Assembly (NCBI GenBank): GCA_002495675.1
Contig: DAGH01000027.1
Location: 1 to 8,873 of the forward strand
Source: Euryarchaeota archaeon UBA182
GTDB lineage: Archaea > Thermoplasmatota > Poseidoniia > Poseidoniales > Thalassarchaeaceae
Direction of reading: 5' to 3'
DNA: 8,873 nt
Within the stretch, counting starts at the first letter, position 1. The number at the start of each line of letters is the position of its first letter. The position numbers and the translations under genes are program-made. Shown here in pieces: positions 6,821 through 8,873 of this stretch. The notes beneath the pieces were generated by a model, which saw nothing but the letters and a program-made list of their open reading frames with translations, was not told the origin of the DNA and did not search any database.

Positions 6821-6944
6821 AGAACACATTCTCGGTGTCGATTTAGAACAGATGTGTAATAAGATTGAGGACTTGAAAACCCTCTAGGTCGAACCTGAAA
6901 CCGCTTGATTGAAATCATCCAATCGATGCCCGCATAGCGTAAAC

Positions 6945-8873
6945 ATGAACCGAACCACTTCACGCCGGGGGCTTGTACCACTATCGATAGCAATCCTCAT
7001 GCTTGCTCCGGCACTGACCGCTGCAACACCACTGGGGCCTCCTCCGAGTTCTGAAGATCAGGGTCTAGAACTAGTCGAAAACTGGTGGGAAAGCACCATA
7101 ATGGACCTAGACGGTGATCGAATACACGACGCTATCTGGATCGCAGCTGAGAATAATCATCACCAATACCTGGATGAGGACGGAAGGATATCTGTCATAG
7201 TGGACTTCGATAGCACACCCACCCCAGAGGACCAAGCCATGATAGAAGCAGAGGTGGGTTTCGAGACCCAATTCAGATATTGGTTGATCGACTCCATCGC
7301 CGGAACCATCGAACTGGAAAGACTCCATGATTTGATCAAACTCCCTGGAGTTGTATTCGTTGAATTGGATGGGGTTCTAGGAATCCAAATGCAAGACGTC
7401 GTCCCAACCCACGGCGTCGACTTAGTATGGCAGGATACGGGCTACACCGGGGCTGGTGTGACAATGGCAATCATAGACACCGGAATCGATGGAAATCACA
7501 CGGCCTTGGACGATCTTGATGATGACAATACTACAAACGACCCGAAAATAGTGGCCTTTTACGATGCAATAAACAACCCCAGCGCAACTAATGGAACCGA
7601 AATATTCCCCTATGATGACAATGGTCATGGCACCCATTGTGCTGGCATAACCGCTGGCACTGGAGCCCCCGACTATCAGCACATAGGGGTGGCCCCAAAA
7701 GCAAACCTTGTGGGCGTCAAGGTACTAGACGGAGGTGGCAGCGGATCTTTCGCTGCAGTCATGGCGGGGATGGAATGGACAGTGGAGAAAAGGCATGATT
7801 TCAACATCAGGGCCGCCAGTATGAGCCTCGGTGCCCTCACCGGAGCAATAGAATGGACATCTTCAGAGGAGGAGTCAGTGAACAGGATGGCAAATGAGAT
7901 GGTAAGGGCAGGGGTCACCTTGTTTATCGCAGCTGGAAACAGCGGAGGAACCGCAACGATAGGGACGCCAGGGAGTGCTGAGGATGTCATAACAGTCGGC
8001 TCGTTGGACAAAGATACCGCAATTGCAGTCTACTCTAGCCAAGGGCCAACAGAAGAGGGCAGGGTCAAGCCCAACCTGGCGTTTGTTGGGAGCAGTGTCA
8101 ACGCACCCGATGCCAACACCGGGGACGGGTACGTCGCGCTGTCAGGTACTAGCATGGCAACGCCTGGCGCCGCTGGTGTTGCTGTTCTGATGTATCAAGC
8201 CAATCCCGACTTGAGCCCCTTCGACGTGCGTAACATAATGCAAGAAACCTCGACATACAGACAATGTCACTACATGCTCGCGAACGAGCCGTGCGCAGAG
8301 GACCTCATACCGAAGAATAGGCAGAACAACGTCTATGGCCATGGTCACGTAAATGCCCAGCCAGCAGTCGAGGAGGCTGCTAACTACTACTACGACCTCA
8401 GCCTTTCCTTGAACGTCTCTCTGTCAAGCGAGGCAGGCGTAGACAATCGTGTCCACATTGGGCAGGGGGGTTCGGTGATATTCAACCTCGCAGGCGATGT
8501 TCAGAGGGTTCAATGGAGAACCTGGGACATGCGCGACAATTGGATGGATCTGGCTGAGTACGCCGTTGGAGACGAGCAGTTCAGCGTCACTCACGACCTC
8601 CTCGTGGATCGGTTGAGGTTTCTGCCCAACAACACAGTCGAAGGCGACCAAGTGATCCTGGTCCGAGCCGTGTCCGGGGATCAGGCTTCGACCAATTTAG
8701 CAGTAGGCATACACATCATGGGAGAAGACAAGATCGAGGCGTCCACCTCGGAAAGTTCCCTTACCACCTTCATAATTATTTTACTCAGTGGACTCGTTCT
8801 CGTACTCTTGGCGGTATTGACTTTCGTGGGCGTCATGCTTCGAAATAGTGAGTTCTCTCAGAGAGACGCCTTT
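6945..8873 (+). CDS. Secreted, membrane-anchored subtilisin-like serine protease (S8), 3' end outside window
   Basis: 643 codons are open to the right edge without a stop. Residues 1-27 are a signal sequence with a twin-arginine-like start (TSRRGLV) and a hydrophobic core. Residues 54-62 (DLDGDRIHD) form a DxDxD calcium-loop-like motif. About 80-145 resembles the I9 inhibitory propeptide (ISVIVDF, then IKLPGVVFVELD). The S8 domain spans about 155-478 with Asp178 (IIDTGID), His228 (NGHGTHCAG), oxyanion Asn332 (AAGNSGG) and Ser403 (SGTSMATPGAAG), so it should be active. An Asp-rich insert at 189-199 may bind calcium. Cys441 and Cys450 could form a disulfide. About 485-592 looks like a beta-rich accessory domain. 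A hydrophobic anchor at 606-632 is followed by Arg and a polar tail. Expected role: surface digestion of peptides or proteins. The start is the first ATG after an in-frame TGA at 6906. No strong TATA box is seen. Confidence 0.95.
   Translation, partial: MNRTTSRRGLVPLSIAILMLAPALTAATPLGPPPSSEDQGLELVENWWESTIMDLDGDRIHDAIWIAAENNHHQYLDEDGRISVIVDFDSTPTPEDQAMIEAEVGFETQFRYWLIDSIAGTIELERLHDLIKLPGVVFVELDGVLGIQMQDVVPTHGVDLVWQDTGYTGAGVTMAIIDTGIDGNHTALDDLDDDNTTNDPKIVAFYDAINNPSATNGTEIFPYDDNGHGTHCAGITAGTGAPDYQHIGVAPKANLVGVKVLDGGGSGSFAAVMAGMEWTVEKRHDFNIRAASMSLGALTGAIEWTSSEEESVNRMANEMVRAGVTLFIAAGNSGGTATIGTPGSAEDVITVGSLDKDTAIAVYSSQGPTEEGRVKPNLAFVGSSVNAPDANTGDGYVALSGTSMATPGAAGVAVLMYQANPDLSPFDVRNIMQETSTYRQCHYMLANEPCAEDLIPKNRQNNVYGHGHVNAQPAVEEAANYYYDLSLSLNVSLSSEAGVDNRVHIGQGGSVIFNLAGDVQRVQWRTWDMRDNWMDLAEYAVGDEQFSVTHDLLVDRLRFLPNNTVEGDQVILVRAVSGDQASTNLAVGIHIMGEDKIEASTSESSLTTFIIILLSGLVLVLLAVLTFVGVMLRNSEFSQRDAF

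Noticed and set aside
6855..6897. tRNA-like 3' half (GGACTTGAAAACC followed by AGGTCGAACCT) in the gap before the protease
   Set aside because: It recalls a tRNA-Ser(TGA) anticodon arm and T arm, but the T loop is too short, there is no acceptor stem or D arm, and the arms do not pair properly. Probably chance.
6821..6944. Possible terminator, small gene or strong promoter between the LysE and protease genes
   Set aside because: Only short inverted repeats (GATTG/CAATC, AGGT/ACCT) were seen, with no T-tract, no convincing TATA box at the right spacing, and no open frame with protein-like sequence.
7422..8651. Minus-strand open frames opposite the protease
   Set aside because: The plus-strand frame is continuous with all S8 catalytic motifs; the antisense frames show no family features.
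1..8873. CRISPR arrays, insertion sequences, integrase or attachment sites
   Set aside because: No regularly spaced repeats, terminal inverted repeats, transposase motifs or complete tRNA genes were seen.

Overview
The window reads as chromosomal DNA from a mesophilic planktonic euryarchaeon, most likely of the Poseidoniia (Marine Group II/III) type. This assignment is inference. It rests on AT-rich TATA-like boxes about 22-30 nt upstream of three or four start codons with no clear Shine-Dalgarno sequences (leaderless style), moderate GC, a large membrane-anchored subtilisin-like protease carrying an Asp-rich DxDxD loop, and a mixture of bacterial-type genes (UvrA, Nei, LysE/RhtB, BI-1/YccA). 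No rRNA or marker gene is present to prove it.

Layout. Positions 1-2191 form a tightly packed minus-strand operon, read right to left. It contains an uncharacterised multi-pass membrane protein (2191-1301), a class IV (HDAC11-like) deacetylase-family hydrolase (1304-282), and the first 94 codons of an endonuclease VIII-like (Nei) DNA glycosylase (282-1, running off the edge). The junctions are ATGA and TGATG overlaps, so translation is probably coupled. A short divergent intergenic region (2192-2267) holds a TATA-like box for the operon and a 13-bp dyad, GGGGA-TAT-TCCCC. From there uvrA (2268-5264), the damage-recognition ATPase of nucleotide excision repair, runs on the plus strand. Two DNA-repair genes therefore flank one promoter region, although nei is two genes away from it.

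Downstream on the plus strand come three genes, two with TATA-like boxes of their own: a Bax inhibitor-1/YccA-type seven-helix membrane protein (5327-6133), a LysE/RhtB-type exporter (6179-6820), and a secreted S8 serine protease (6945 to beyond 8873). The protease has a twin-arginine-like signal sequence, an I9-like propeptide, a complete Asp/His/Asn/Ser catalytic set and a C-terminal membrane anchor. It has no stop codon in the window.

Working picture: the left half is genome maintenance (base excision and nucleotide excision repair, plus a deacylase and a membrane protein of unknown role). The right half is cell-envelope function (membrane homeostasis, amino-acid or metabolite export, surface proteolysis). 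Only the left operon shows gene organisation strong enough to imply a functional link. I see no CRISPR array, transposase, integrase, rRNA or convincing tRNA. No gene-free stretch exceeds about 125 bases. I found no clearly novel defence or mobile system; the most unusual item is the membrane protein / class IV deacetylase / Nei operon divergent from uvrA.
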